Of a stretch of DNA of 64,000 nucleotides, positions 34,302-46,666 are shown in pieces. A program made the position numbers and the translations under genes. Every line of letters begins with the position of its first letter. The first letter of the stretch is position 1. Below the pieces are notes generated by a model that saw only the letters and a list, made by a program, of their open reading frames with translations, was not told where the DNA came from and ran no database searches. This DNA comes from Larix kaempferi (lineage: Eukaryota; Streptophyta; Pinopsida; Pinales; Pinaceae): the NCBI GenBank assembly GCA_027924585.1, contig BSBM01001436.1, positions 1,984,001-2,048,000 of the forward strand. Reading direction: 5' to 3'.

Positions 34302-36777
34302 CACATTTTGATGAAATTTCTTACTTGTTTACCACATAATTTTTTATATAACATAATTATAAAAAAAAATTATGAAACCCAAATTCAACAGAATAATAAT
34401 ATTTCCAATCATCAGTAGAGACATAAATGTAGTCCGAATTTAAACCCTCGCTCTTACTAAAAAACAGATTGTCCTTCTCTTTCTTGAAGGAATAGAGCCT
34501 TATTCACCTCTGTCATCTTTTTCCTATAGCGATTCAATACTTGTATTATTTTCCAGTTGGTTTGTTGCTTCGTTGACATGGAAGCTCTTGCTACTTTGAA
34601 TATAATAAGTGTTTGAATTCTACTATGAATTTCCATCTGCATATGGTGTGCGATTGCTGAAGATTTTCCAGACACAATAAAAAATGATGGCATTAAGAGC
34701 TCCAAGCAGAGGTAATTGATTCAGCCTCTCCTACTTGGAGGCCATGCTCGCTATCACCCCCACCGCCACTGCCCCTACCAATCCCGCGTTTTAGTTTTTT
34801 CCCATATCCACTCCATGATGAATGCGTAGCTTGAAAAATCCATTTGAACAAACTCGGGAGGGATGGGGAGGTTGGTAAGGGCATTAAAGTTTCCATCAAT
34901 CCTGCATTTTAGTTTTTTCCCATATCCATTCCATGATGAATGCGTAGCTTGAAAAATCCATTTGAACAAACTCGGGCGGGATGGGGATGTTGGTAAGGGA
35001 ATTAAAGTTTCCATGATGGATCCTCAGGTTATGGAAACACAACTCTGACTAATTTTCCATGGTCCAACCTAGCTCTACAGGCAATATTTGATGTGTACAT
35101 CGAGATGTCAGAACACAGTGATAGGGCAGAGGACAACCACTGGTGGGAGAGAAACAGTTTTATGGAAAGATGAATGAGAGAAAACGAGGCATTTTAGTTT
35201 TCCCATATCCCACTCCTATGTTAACCACCAACATCATCATCATACTTTTTTACTTTTTCATTAACATTTTTTGGATAACATCTTTTTTGTGTGTGAATAA
35301 GATAATATCATTCTATTACTAAAATAAAGAGGAATTATACATAATGTTACAAAAAGTTGCTCCCCTGAGCAAGATCATAATCCTTTCATCACCCTCCATA
35401 TCCACAACCTTAGTCCCAAAACCCCCCATACAGAGAAGGGATGATAATTATTTAATAGAGAATTTAAATTCATCCCATCTTCTGGCCCTTAACCCTTCCC
35501 CATGGTCCCAAACAAGAAAGATTAGTTCAATCATTTCTTTCCCATAATAGCACCATAGGCTTGCCTGCGACCAATGTAACATTGAGACATAACAAAACAT
35601 GCAAGACTCGAACTGTTTCCCCAAAAACAAACTCCACTAGGAACATTACCAGAGGATTTTCAAATTTCCCAATTGTAAAAAAAACAAGACAAACCCGTAT
35701 GACTGCATAACTAGAATGTGCATTCATGGAGCTTGGTTGGCCACTGTTGGAGGCTGCTCTTATTACTTCCCATCTTCATTGGTCTGCTCCTGGTTCACTC
35801 CTTCTTCTGGCTGGGGTGAATTGTGGACCGACGAAGGTGTGAAGGAGGATTTCGCCAGACCCTACACTCCATCTCCATGACGCTGCGCATAAGGCCTTCC
35901 TTTGCATTTCCGAGAACTTACTGCACCAGGTATCCAAAACTAACCCGCTCCATCATGATTTTAGCAGTAATATTCCTGAGAATCCAATAAGGATCCACCG
36001 CCGACCCCTTCTCATCAATCTTCCTTTGCATCTCTTCCTCCTCCATTTGAGAGATGGATTCGTCAATGCCTTGTAGGACACCCTCCATGTATTCTTTTTG
36101 AACATCCTACTCCACCACTCAACGTTCATCTCTCCGTCTTCTCCCTCAACGATTTCTCATTCATTGTCGTGGGGCTATCCCAACACTATTGGTTAACATA
36201 GGGTCTCTATTGCTTATCCTCCCCTTACCCGTCAACTTCTCAGCTAGTTCAAAGCGTGGTGGTCTCGGTTTCATGTTAGCCTTCTTAAATATGCCCCGCC
36301 TCGCCTTCGCCTTCGTGCTCCCATTTACTTCTTTCATCAAATCATCCATAATGACAATTAATTTTGCTAGTTAATGCCTTCCATTGATCCAGTTTTCCTT
36401 TTACTCTCCACCACAACCACCCATCATTCCCATGCACCGACTCTTCAATCTGCTCTGCATCATTTCCTTAGTTGACGTTTTTCTAGTCCGGCTCTTCTTC
36501 AACGTCCCCTCCTTTCTTAACTACAACGTCCTCTCCCCGTCCTTCATCTACTCAACAATTAAGGCATTCCTCCTCCATCTACCGGGATCCCTACGTCCGA
36601 CAATGCGGCTCCATTCTCCGACAGCACGCCACCCTCCGCATGCACTCCTACTACCACGTTAACACCCGCATCCAGGAATTTTTTGGATAACATCTTCCTT
36701 GACATGTTTATTTTCTTTATTTCTCTTAAAAAATTCATACCTATAAAGTATAAATAGTAAAAATATTAATTTAATAA
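34302..36777. other. Spacer between Tat array and LINE; decayed coding-like pieces, no identified gene
   Basis: There is a 118-bp tandem duplication at 34786-34903 and 34904-35021. Several minus-strand fragments look protein-like but unplaced: 34457-34705 (KKMTEVNKALFLQ), 36161-36349 (MDDLMKEVNGSTKAKARRG, basic) and, between 35930 and 36110 on the minus strand, a Glu-rich segment with DESISQMEEEEMQ and DPYWILRNITAKIMMERV. They are in different frames and the base composition is richer in G/C than the surroundings. It may be a decayed host gene or an old transposon; I cannot name it. Confidence 0.35.
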
Positions 36778-36786
36778 ATATGGGAG

Positions 36787-36787
<1 letters not shown>

Positions 36788-36817
<30 letters not shown>
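36788..36817. repeat. (AT)n microsatellite
   Basis: A run of alternating T and A, next to a 12-bp motif ATATGGGAGTTA (36778-36789). That motif recurs inverted at 37961-37972, on the far side of the LINE fragment. Confidence 0.9.
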
Positions 36818-36818
<1 letters not shown>

Positions 36819-36819
36819 C

Positions 36820-37960
36820 ATGGTTATGATTGTTAACACCTACAAAACTAAAGTTATGATTATTAAGTCCAAGAAAGACAAGTTTACACAAATTTTGAAT
36901 ATGACAGTAACAACTTGGAGGTAGTGTCCTCTTACAAATATCTCTAAAATGATATCTGTCACAAGCTCAATTGGAACTATAGCATTGAGAAAATGATTAA
37001 CAAAGGGTGGAAAACAATTGTAAATCAGCAAACCTTGTATTGTGGAATAAAAAGAATTTCATTTTTGAAACTCTCATCACTCCTGTTATCTTGTACGATT
37101 ATGAAATTTGGGGTTGCAACATCTCTCGAGAATCTAGAGAAAGATTGAACAAATTCAAAAGTGTTTTATCATGTATAACCTCAAAATTAAAAGCAATACA
37201 CCATATCCTATTCTACTTATAGAAGTGGGTCTCCCCCCCATTGAAACCATTGCTATGACTATGTACCTAACGTACAAGTACATGATAAATAACATCGGAG
37301 ACCAGAGACTCCCTAAAATTGCTTTGGAACTCATTCAAGACCATCTACGGCTCAAGGGAGGCTAGTATAAAGATGCCATGGCTTGATTAAACTATTGGGG
37401 GATTAACGAAAAATGCCACTTTGCAAAATATCAACAACATTAAAAATACTATCACATCTAAGTTTAAAGAAAAATGTGGGACAAGACATATTTAGAGGTT
37501 AAAAGAAAATTAAGATACTATAAGGAGGTCATTAACCCTAATATGGAAGATCAAAAGTATCTCTCTATCTTAACCAGTTTGAAGAAAAAATTAATATAGT
37601 CAAGATAAGAACAAATTCCTATGAGCTTCATAGTGAAACAAGGCATTAGGAAATTCCTAAACACCGTGGGTGAAAAGGATTTGCTCGTTGTGTGATACTA
37701 TGAGCGTTGAAGATGAAAGTCACTTTCTCTTAGAGTGCCCTGCGTACACCGGATCACATTTTCATAATTTTTCCTACAATACTAACCTCCATAATGTTTT
37801 AACATGCCAAAACTATAGCAACCGAGGAACGTTTATTTCTAAGTTTTTTGACGATATGAACAAAATTTTATAGCAATCCAAATAATCCCTCTCTCTTCTC
37901 TTAGGGTCCTATAGACCAAGTGGGTCTTAGTGGACGTTGTTCGTCATCATCATCATCATC
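36820..37960 (+). mobile_element. LINE 3' end, reverse-transcriptase tail with (ATC)n end
   Basis: This is a decayed non-LTR retrotransposon fragment. Recognisable in several frames: FIFETLITPVILYDYEIWGC and ISRESRERL (37040-37150, end of the reverse transcriptase), TYKYMINNIGDQRLPKIALE (37260-37330), and a C-terminal zinc-binding segment CSLCDTMSVEDESHFLLECP (37680-37745) followed by LTCQNYSN. The copy ends in a simple (ATC)n tail at 37943-37960, as some plant LINEs do instead of poly(A). A second copy of the same 3' end is at 56280-56420. Confidence 0.75.
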
Positions 37961-37968
37961 TAACTCCC

Positions 37969-37970
<2 letters not shown>

Positions 37971-38004
<34 letters not shown>
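37971..38004. repeat. (AT)n then (GA)n microsatellite
   Basis: Alternating AT to about 37986, then GA repeats to about 38004. Confidence 0.9.
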
Positions 38005-38047
38005 ACACATTTAAAAATAATATTTTCCTAATTTTTTTAGGTACTTG

Positions 38048-38161
38048 CATGTCTATTTCTTCATATACACTTATTGTAGTTTAAACATGATATGGTTCTT
38101 TGATTCAATAGATTGATTTTTGAACTATAAGTGAAAATAATGTTGATACACTCTTTTCACT
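38048..38161. repeat. 167-bp tandem repeat, part left of the CACTA element
   Basis: GCATGTCTATTTCTTCATAT through the TTCACT target site matches 50436-50545 on the other side of the CACTA element. The transposon therefore sits inside an array of this repeat. Confidence 0.75.
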
Positions 38162-38191
38162 CACTAGTACAAAATGAGAGATAAGTGACCA

Positions 38192-38420
38192 GGCGACCAA
38201 AAAATTTGGTCACCACAGCTTTTTCAAGGGATAAATGACCAAAATTGAGAAATTTTAAGTGAACTGACTAAAAATGACCAAGATAAATGACCAATTTGGT
38301 CACGGGATAAGAATTAAACTAAAAATGACCAAGATAAATGACCAATTTGGTCACGAGATAAGAACTAAACTAAAAATGACCACATAACAATTGATCATTT
38401 TTAGTTGTCATTCCAGTAGT
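38192..38420. repeat. Left subterminal repeats of the CACTA element
   Basis: AAATGACCAAGATAAATGAC and AATTTGGTCACG recur with a period of about 54 bp at 38265-38375, together with inverted GGTCA copies. The motif density resembles the right end, 49990-50342. Confidence 0.75.
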
Positions 38421-39769
38421 GAAAAATTATAATTTTGATAATGAATTTGTACAATTTACTAAATTTTAACAATGCAGATGGATTCAGAGACCCCCTCTTC
38501 GAATCCAATCTGCAGTGTTAACATTTAGTAAATTGTAACATTAATAGTATACAACTTGGATTATTTTTCAATACATGTCCTCTAAGGGATCATTTCTTTG
38601 AGACTATCCTAATACCTATTGTACTGTTAGATGATAGGAGAATCATTGAGATGCTCATTTAGGGGTTTCTCTACAAATTAGTGCCTTGGGTGTGGTGAGT
38701 TGATTATATCCAGATAATACACAATGTCTTGCATATAGTTTATCAAGTGATAGATGAGTTCTTCTACATTTGGTTGAGTTGAGTCTTAGATATTTGTCGT
38801 ATTTCCCTTTTGGAATTGTCATGTCGTAAAGTTAGTGTCACTCCATTCAGCTTGTTGTACTGGTTGTGTTCATATTTTGTTTGAACAAAACCATCGTCGT
38901 TTGACCATCTCGGCAGTCTGTTAATGTTTCGACAAGTTCATGTAATATTTTGTGTCATGTTAGCTAAAAATTGTCAATTTCACAACCTCCATTAATTCTC
39001 CATATGCATTTATTCACCATGGTTCTCTTTGCACCTAAGTTTGAAAATCTTTAAAGTCCCCTTGGATTCCCCCCTTACAAGAAATAACTTAATATCCTCT
39101 ATTTTGTAGAAAAAATAATTCCTCCCTTTTTGTAAAAATCCCTTTGTTCTCATCTCCTTGCAAGATCAAGGACTTAAAATTTGTTACTACTTTGTCGACT
39201 CTTGATCTTAGTATTAGTGCGGATCTGCATTTTGTTTCCCTAACTTGTGTTGATGGTAAGCATGCATAGCAGTAATTTTTCAGTGAAAACTACAGGATGT
39301 GATTGCTTTTCATATTTATACCTAGTATCTTTATAGACTTACCAAAAAAAAAAAATGCTTGAAAATATATATATAGTTTTTATATTACAATATATAACTT
39401 AACATACAATATAATACTACATACAATTCCTATATATAAAAACATAAAAACTATATTATTAAAACATTTAACATACAAAAATACAAATTAAACCATATGC
39501 AATATAATATAACAATATATAATATAATAATAAAACAATATATAAATAATAATAACATATTATAATATATGTAATATTAACAAATAAAAAAATAAAAAAC
39601 AAAACAAAAACGATGAACGAGAATGGATTGACAAAAAAATAAAAAGCAAAACGAGAATGGATGGATATTAGAGGGAGGGGTATATTAATGAAAAATTTGG
39701 TTGGGGTTCTTTTAAATGAGTTGAAGATTGAGAGGTTGAAATTAATTAGAAGCTAAGCATACCAGTTGA

Positions 39770-40560
39770 GATCGGAGAGAAGCGTTGGAGAATGGATAGT
39801 GATCTGCTCATCAAGGTTTTCCTTTATCCAATTTCACCATTTTTTCTTTCGGCATTTGCAGAGTTTTTTTAGGATTTTCATTTTTTAGTTGAAGAGGGGT
39901 TTTGTATTTTACAAGGGTGGAAAGATGGGTTCATTTTTTTTTATTTTATTATTGGATTATACCATAGAAGAGTTCTTTCATCATTTGCAGAGTTTTCTCA
40001 GGGTTTTCATTTTTTTGGTTGAAGAGGGTTTTCTCTCATTCCCAAATCCATTCAATACGCAGTTGTATGGGTTCAGCCGTTGCCAGCATTCGGCGGCATT
40101 GTTGCTCCCAATCCGTTCAATATGCAGTTGTATGGGTTCAGTCGTCGCCGGCATTCAGCCGCATTGTTGTTGCGAATCCTTTTTCTCCCCTTATATTGTA
40201 GTAGGGAGCCCAGAAAGGCAAGCTATGGGAGCCCATTTCATAGGACAAACTGTTTTTTCAGATCCATCACCGGTCCTTGTTTTTTAGATCCTTCTCCGGT
40301 CCTTAGAGTTCATATCTCCAAACTACTAAAAAAACTATTCTCATGCCATTTCGATCACATGATTTTTCTCAGCCACCTGATTTTTTTTCCCTTCGTTCCG
40401 ATGATTTTGCCCAGTCCTTAGGCTTCATATCTCCAAACTACTAAAAACCTATTCTCATGCCATTTCGATCACATGATTTTGCTCAGCGACCTGATGATTT
40501 TTCCCTTCGTTCCGATGATTTTGCCCTTCATTCATTTCGGCTTTTCTGTCTGATTTTGAC
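39770..40560 (+). other. Exon-like start and local duplications inside the CACTA element
   Basis: ATG 39792 opens an eight-codon MDSDLLIK exon followed by a GT at 39816, preceded by a leader-like GAGATCGGAGAG. This looks like the first exon of a host gene. Two local tandem duplications follow: 65-bp units at 40051-40115 and 40116-40180, and about 114-bp units at 40301-40414 and 40415-40527 (share CATATCTCCAAACTACTA). No full product can be read. Confidence 0.35.
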
Positions 40561-41047
40561 CCGGGTTCTACCAAAAACAAATATAGAATAACCATTTAGG
40601 GCTCATGCCTGAAATATACTTTATTTAAATGAACCAATCTACACACAAGATTAGTACTGCAAATAAAAGAATTTCATCATCGAAGAATGATACAACTTGA
40701 AATTCGAGCTAAGCATAATCAATTAGCTGAAGAAACATAATCCAAGGTGGGTAATATATATATATATCTTAAGGCTGAAGTTTCTCACACTTTAAAGATG
40801 GGTCAATTTTGTCTTTTTTTAATGTATTTGAGAGAGACCATGTTACAGTCTTGTACAGTAACAGTAAGGCCATGTTTTAACGTGGTGCACACAGTCACTG
40901 CACTTTATGATTCTAAAAACTTACTAGTGTTAAAAAAATATGATAAAGAAAAAAATGAAGTTGTAGCGAAGTTGTTTAGCATCTATTCGGGCTTTAAAAA
41001 TTTGCTTAAACGTATCTACAAGGGAAGTATACAAGACACTTGAAAAT

Positions 41048-42090
41048 TTATGATTTACAAAAATAGTTGAAATTAATGGAAAGTATGCTTGCTCTGAGCA
41101 GCTTCTCGTTATCTCCTTGTTGTGGTTTTGGATTTTCCAATTCCATGTCTTCTAACCACTGGTAGACTATATCATCTTCTTTGTGGTCCCTTGGAGCTTT
41201 TCTAGATTTCTTCAGCCTGAAGTAATCCAAGAAAGGTGTTTTCGGTACAGGAATGAGTTTCACAATGGCTGCTAGTGGCCGACTGTCCAACAAATTTACA
41301 TAAATTTTTAAAAATCAATTCCAGGTAATCAATCTATAGGAATTGGACAACACATTAAATAATGAACTACCCATGAATTGAGTCATTAAAGGGATTAATC
41401 TTTCAAACCTTATCAAGCCAATTACAATGCAAATAATCCATTTTTTCCAATTTAAGGGAGTGGAACTCAACAATCAAAACCTGCAAATTAATACAACACT
41501 GACAAAGCTTAGAAGATCAGCAAATTTCAAATCCCCATAGTATTTGCTCATTAGATAGTAATCAGGTATTGTAAATTTTATTTTGGTTTTGCTTAGACTG
41601 GGTCAAATGCCTATCCCGTCCTTAGGTTCAAGCATTTACCCTACCAATGTTCAGCATGCACTAATACACAAAGTACGAGGAAAGAACATTTCTTAGCACC
41701 ATAGCCTTGCAAATTAATCTGCGGATTACCCCAAGAACAAGCGTAAAGCTTATAATTCCAATGAACAAATGGCTTGAAATCAATCCTTGAAAGATGTTTA
41801 ACTCGTCCGGTTTCCTTGAATTGAATTCGTGAAGATCTATTAATGCGACCATTTAAAAACAATCAGACCAATGTTACAGAACAATTAAAAAATATGAATT
41901 TTTTTTGGGGCAAAGAATTTAAAGAGAGAAATAATACTTTAGGAATAGATCTGAAGTAAGATAAATAACTCGAAGCAAAGAAAAAGTGGCCTCGCTGGAC
42001 ATAGTTGGTGGTTGTTGAAGGCTTTCTTTGCTCCTTCAGTGCATTGACATTTATATTGAGCGCCCTATGAAAGGAATGAGCCAATAGCAC
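41048..42090 (-). pseudogene. Exon-like fragments of an unrecognised gene (in CACTA)
   Basis: Minus-strand pieces: 41863-42090 (MLLAHSFHRALNINVNALK), 41641-41862, and 41048-41293 with KLIPVPKTPFLDYFRLKKSR and DIVYQWLEDMELENPKP. The last piece is the most protein-like. They could be exons of one captured host gene, with AT-rich intron-like sequence between. I do not recognise the product. Confidence 0.35.
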
Positions 42091-44396
42091 CTATTTTATA
42101 GTTAGACTGGGATAGATTTAGCTAGAAATGGGGAGCATATCTTTACTATTATTCTTAGCTTCTCTTTTATACATATTGCTTATGTTTTAGCTTCTCTTTT
42201 ATACTTTGTTCCTCAGACTCTTTACTCAGCATGATACAAACAGGCTCAATAAGCGTAGCAGGTGGTACCACAAAACAGATTTATTTATAGTTTTCCATAC
42301 GCACCCATTAAATAAAATAAGAATTGAATCTACAAACTTACTTGGCAAACGACAAAGGCGTTAAAAATTACAGTGTTTCTCACTTTGTTTGCACGGGCCT
42401 TGCTATCATGTTTTAGATTTAAAATGTCATTCCCATTAAATGTAAGTACAAGCAGGACTGCAACTTGGTAGAAAGCCTGCAAGTTTACAAAATTTTCATG
42501 TCATGTAATTTTTCTGTTCCATGATGTACTGATTTTGTCTGTGAAGTAATGTATACAGCACTTCAAAATGAACATGATTCATGGAAATATAGTTAGCATT
42601 GCATAGGGTTTATTGCTCTCTCTTTGCATGGATTGATGGGTAAGAAAATTAAAACTAGCAATAGAATTAAACTGTAAATTTTCTAGAAACTTGTACTATT
42701 CAAGGAAGTGCAAGTGTATGAACTCTTATTTTCGTACTTTTTTTAGTTTCCGTGGAGATACTTTTAGCACTCCCTTTGCTCCCTTGTTATCATTGTACTG
42801 TTTGCAGTCCCATTGGCTGTATTTGGCCAGTAATAGATATCAATAGCTAAATTTAAAGTTAAATCTTGATGCCTCTTGAGAGAAAGGCTGAGTACTTGCC
42901 TATAAAAAACTAAAAAACTGGCAATTTCTTTCTTATGCTTCATTTGAGAAAGGATGCTTCCTTATTAAAAAAGATATAAGGGGAACCTTTGTAGAATTTG
43001 TTGAACAATAACTGAAAGCTGAATAAACTAAGAACTGGGGATAGCCTTAAAACTATGTGAACATGCTAGTAGTGTCTTCCGTATACATAACTGGTAGGCT
43101 GATGTCGAAAATGTTAATGCTAACCATGTGATTGCTTTGTCGATAAGAGATAATGTTTGGATCAATACTCTTGAAATATCTTTGTAATTTAATTATTCTT
43201 TGGAGACTGTTCTAGAATATTAAAGAGATCAATGTTGGTTTGTGTAGTCTGATAATGAATATATCACTTCAATAAATATATTGATTTCAATAATAGGCAA
43301 TTTTTGTGTTTAAGAGGTCCTGGCGAGGGACTTCAATTGTGCATTGCAAAAAAATATTCTTCTTCAGGTGCATTGTTTCTTAAACTTTTGCCTTATCATC
43401 TGATTATAAAATATGAGCTAATTCATAACAGTTTAGTTCCTATAGGCATACTAGGTTAGTAGAACCTTATTCCATTCTTTGCTTCTTTTTAGACAGTGCA
43501 GAAACATACTTCTCGCCTGGCATCATAGCTGGATCAATCTAAAATTATAAGATCCATTGTGGTTGAGATTTAGGGACTGCCATTTGGAAGGCCACATGGT
43601 CTTACTATAGTGGTTTTTTGTGCAGGGTCACATGTATCTATTTCTGCGATATGTGTGTTTCTACTCCAATATTTTGGATATGAGAAAAAGGCAATCTTAC
43701 AAGGAGGTAATGCTGATCCTTTTTCTTGTTGGGAAGAGATTAAAACGGGCAATGTAAAGGTCTGGTGAAGGGAAGGATATTTTAAATTCATTAGTTTGGC
43801 CTTAGGTTTGAATCATTAAATAAGGTCTCCTTTGGTCTTGAAGTTGAGGGTCACTTCTTTGGAGTTTCTTTTGAATTTAGTCTGAATAACTTATTGAAAA
43901 ACTTGAATTACAAGAAAGGTTTTCGAGTTCATTATTGTTTATATATCCTGTAGATGTGGATTCCCATATTCCAAAATCTTATAAGAATGGTTCATCTGTT
44001 AAAGTTTTGATTTCTCCCATTTGTTTTCTTTGTTCATGAGATATGGTGTGTATGTTGGCATTAATGCTTGTTACAACACAATTTAGAACCCACAAAAGTG
44101 TAAAGTCCCAAGCACCAAGGTGACAGCTATGCGTAAGTCGAGAAGTCTTCCCATTGTCACTTCAACAACTCTTTTTCACACTTTAGGTTGGCTTTTCTCC
44201 AACACAAGTTTGGCTTCCCAAAGGTCGGATTGTGAGGGCTAGGGAGTGGGGGCTCAAGGTGAAAATGAAGAGTAAGCCTTAAGAAAACAAGTTGTTGTAG
44301 TAAAACAATTAAAATGGGTGATGTAGGATAACGGACTAGTGCCTCTCAAATCTTGGGGAAATGGAGTGAAGAAACATTACTCTAAAGAGGGAAATT
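42091..44396. other. CACTA interior, no feature recognised
   Basis: AT-rich sequence with only short random frames on both strands. I see no domain, repeat array or splice pattern that I can support. Confidence 0.5.
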
Positions 44397-44777
44397 TTGT
44401 GGATGATCAAGGAGGAAAGAGCTGCTAAGAGCATGCTACAGTCCGCCTTAATAATGGTGAAAGTAAATACAGAAATTGGTTCTGGAGAGCTAGAGTTGCC
44501 ACTCTTGAACATAGTTATGAAGGTTCTATCCTACAATGACATATTTGTTCCAGCAACAACTTATTTGATAGATGAAGGATTGATACATTCAAAAAATAGA
44601 AGAGAAAAAGGAAATAAGAGGCAGAATCTCCTCACATTACCGCTATCCAAATGGAAAATGTTCCATTGCAAGGCCTTCACAATAAGTTCTTTACAGGGAG
44701 TTGGTCAACAACATTTAAAAGTATTAAAATTATTGAGTCTCATGTATGGTAGAAATGATACCTCAATCTTCCATTAA
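44397..44777 (+). other. Unrecognised 126-codon open frame (in CACTA)
   Basis: It is one of the longer open frames in the CACTA interior. It contains SGELELPLLNIVMKVLSYND and NLLTLPLSKWKMFHCKA. It has no recognised domain and its frame neighbours are closed. It may be a captured fragment or chance. Confidence 0.25.
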
Positions 44778-45382
44778 GCCTTCCATAATATATACAATGA
44801 AGGCACAACAAACCATCATTGACAGAGGATCATATAATTTGCGATGTCTAATCTATGTTAAAATCATTATTTCTGTCCAAACATTACCAAATGGCATCGG
44901 AATGGATAGGTATGTTCAATATATAGGGTTGGAGATTACATGATTGGGTAGTAGCTAATTTCTATATTGTGTTGTATGCTTTTTTGGATGTTTGTTTTGC
45001 TATGCATTAAGAAGCACTTATGTTTTTATCTTTTCTATTTTCACCAAAAGAAGAATTTGTAACTTCATATTATCAAGGTGAAAACAAAGTCGCATTCTCT
45101 ATGTGCATATGCACTAGAAAATAAAAAAGTAGATCAGAACTACTGGCACCAGTCCTTGCAGTCCGTCTTTTAAGATCCAACTTATCTATGATATTGTTCA
45201 TATATAAGGAAACATATTATGGTATAATCCCTAACATCATTTTTTCAAAATATCAATCTTGGAAAGGCGTCATGGATATCTCAAAATTGAAACCGCTGCT
45301 ATCTAATCTGATTTGAAACAGAAACTTTGTAAGAGTTAAATCCCAAGAACAAATAAACCGCTAATTTCGAGGGCAGTTATCT

Positions 45383-45940
45383 TCATGAAATTGGGAAGAA
45401 TTGAATCCTTGCTTCAGACTCATCCATAAGATTTGAGGCACTATCAGTTACTACGTGTACCACATTTTCTTCTCCAACTTCAAGGATGGCTTTCTCTAAA
45501 TTGCTGAAAAAGTATTGAGTAGTATTTTTGTGCTCTACTGCATCAACTATCTTAAAACATAATATCCTTCCAGGGCAATAAACCAACACATTAATTAGCA
45601 ACCTATAACACATATCAGACCAACCATTTGATAAAATTGTGCACCCTGTTTGTTTCCAAGACTCTTTGATCTTACCCAATCTACTTGTCACCCTTTCTTT
45701 TTCCTCTTGAGAAGAGTGGTCCTTAGTGTCTAGGAATTGGGAGGTACATGTTCTTTGTCAAATTATGCAATCTTCTTACATGCATGGATAAAGTAAGGGA
45801 TTCATAGTAGATTCAAAAAACATGTTAGCCACAACATTATCAACTTTTTGCTTCTGTACGGGCTTCCAAAGAGAGTTTAATGTCACTGCCCCACTTGATT
45901 TTGTTGGTTGACATGAACTTCCAATAACAGCCATGCTTGA
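45383..45940 (-). pseudogene. hAT-type transposase fragment (DUF659 region)
   Basis: The minus-strand frame 45691-45383 reads WKQTGCTILSNGWSDMCYR, then LINVLVYCPGRILCFKIVDA and EVGEENVVHVVTDSASN. This is the conserved central segment of plant hAT transposases (DUF659 family), including the VVTD-A-N motif with its conserved Asp. Upstream on the same strand (45930-45700) the N-terminal side can be followed through stops (KPVQKQKVDNVVANMFF). The BED finger and the C-terminal dimerisation domain are missing. It is a dead fragment inside the CACTA element. Confidence 0.78.
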
Positions 45941-46477
45941 AGAAAATGAGGGAAAGGGGCTGTAAGTCGTTGCAATCTCTGTTGTAATGCGCCATTTTTT
46001 TGTTTTCTTTCATTGCCTTATCTTTTCTATTCTGTCATAATTCTTTGGCAGAATATATATCCCCCAGTTGTGGCCTCTTGGGCGAAGAGATGCCAGTGAA
46101 AGTGAGACACTGTTATTGCTGCCTCCACCAGGGTTCCAGTGTTGCCAATGACACATTCCTACTTCTGCTCATGTGTGCTTGGTGCCCACTACTTCATTAG
46201 TTGGCCAAGGAGCATCATTGTTCTAGACAACCTATATTTCAGCCTTCAAGCTCACTAGTATCTTGTAAGTTTAAAGTTTAAACCAGTATAATGGAGTGTT
46301 GGTTGTTTTTAGAAATTTTATGTTCATTTTTTGTTACAGATTTTGTAGTTTCATAGTTTATTTAATATGTGTAGGCTGCAGCTATAGCCTCTGGACTAGT
46401 ATGCAGCATGTTCCAATTTCGTGAATCATAATAGTCAAACAAACCAATCTCACAAAATGACATACATATTCTAAAAC

Positions 46478-46666
46478 ATGATTTACAAAAACAAAAAATG
46501 TAGAAAGTTTTGCTCTGCACCTCCAAAATCAACAACATCAGAAGGATGGAAATATGCTGAGAAAATTGATGGATATATCAGCACATGGGATCATAAATTT
46601 GTGGGAAATCATGAGGATATTGTGACCGAGTCCCAAACTAATGAATCTCTTGTTCTGCAATACCTG
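46478..46666 (+). pseudogene. Exon-like fragment ending at a GTAAGA donor (in CACTA)
   Basis: The frame reads SEGWKYAEKIDGYISTWDHK and ESLVLQYL, then meets GTAAGA at 46667, a good plant splice donor. A compatible piece with SYLEMHQITKYRKGLEAGDD appears at 47180-47300. Both could come from one captured host gene; product unknown. Confidence 0.35.
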
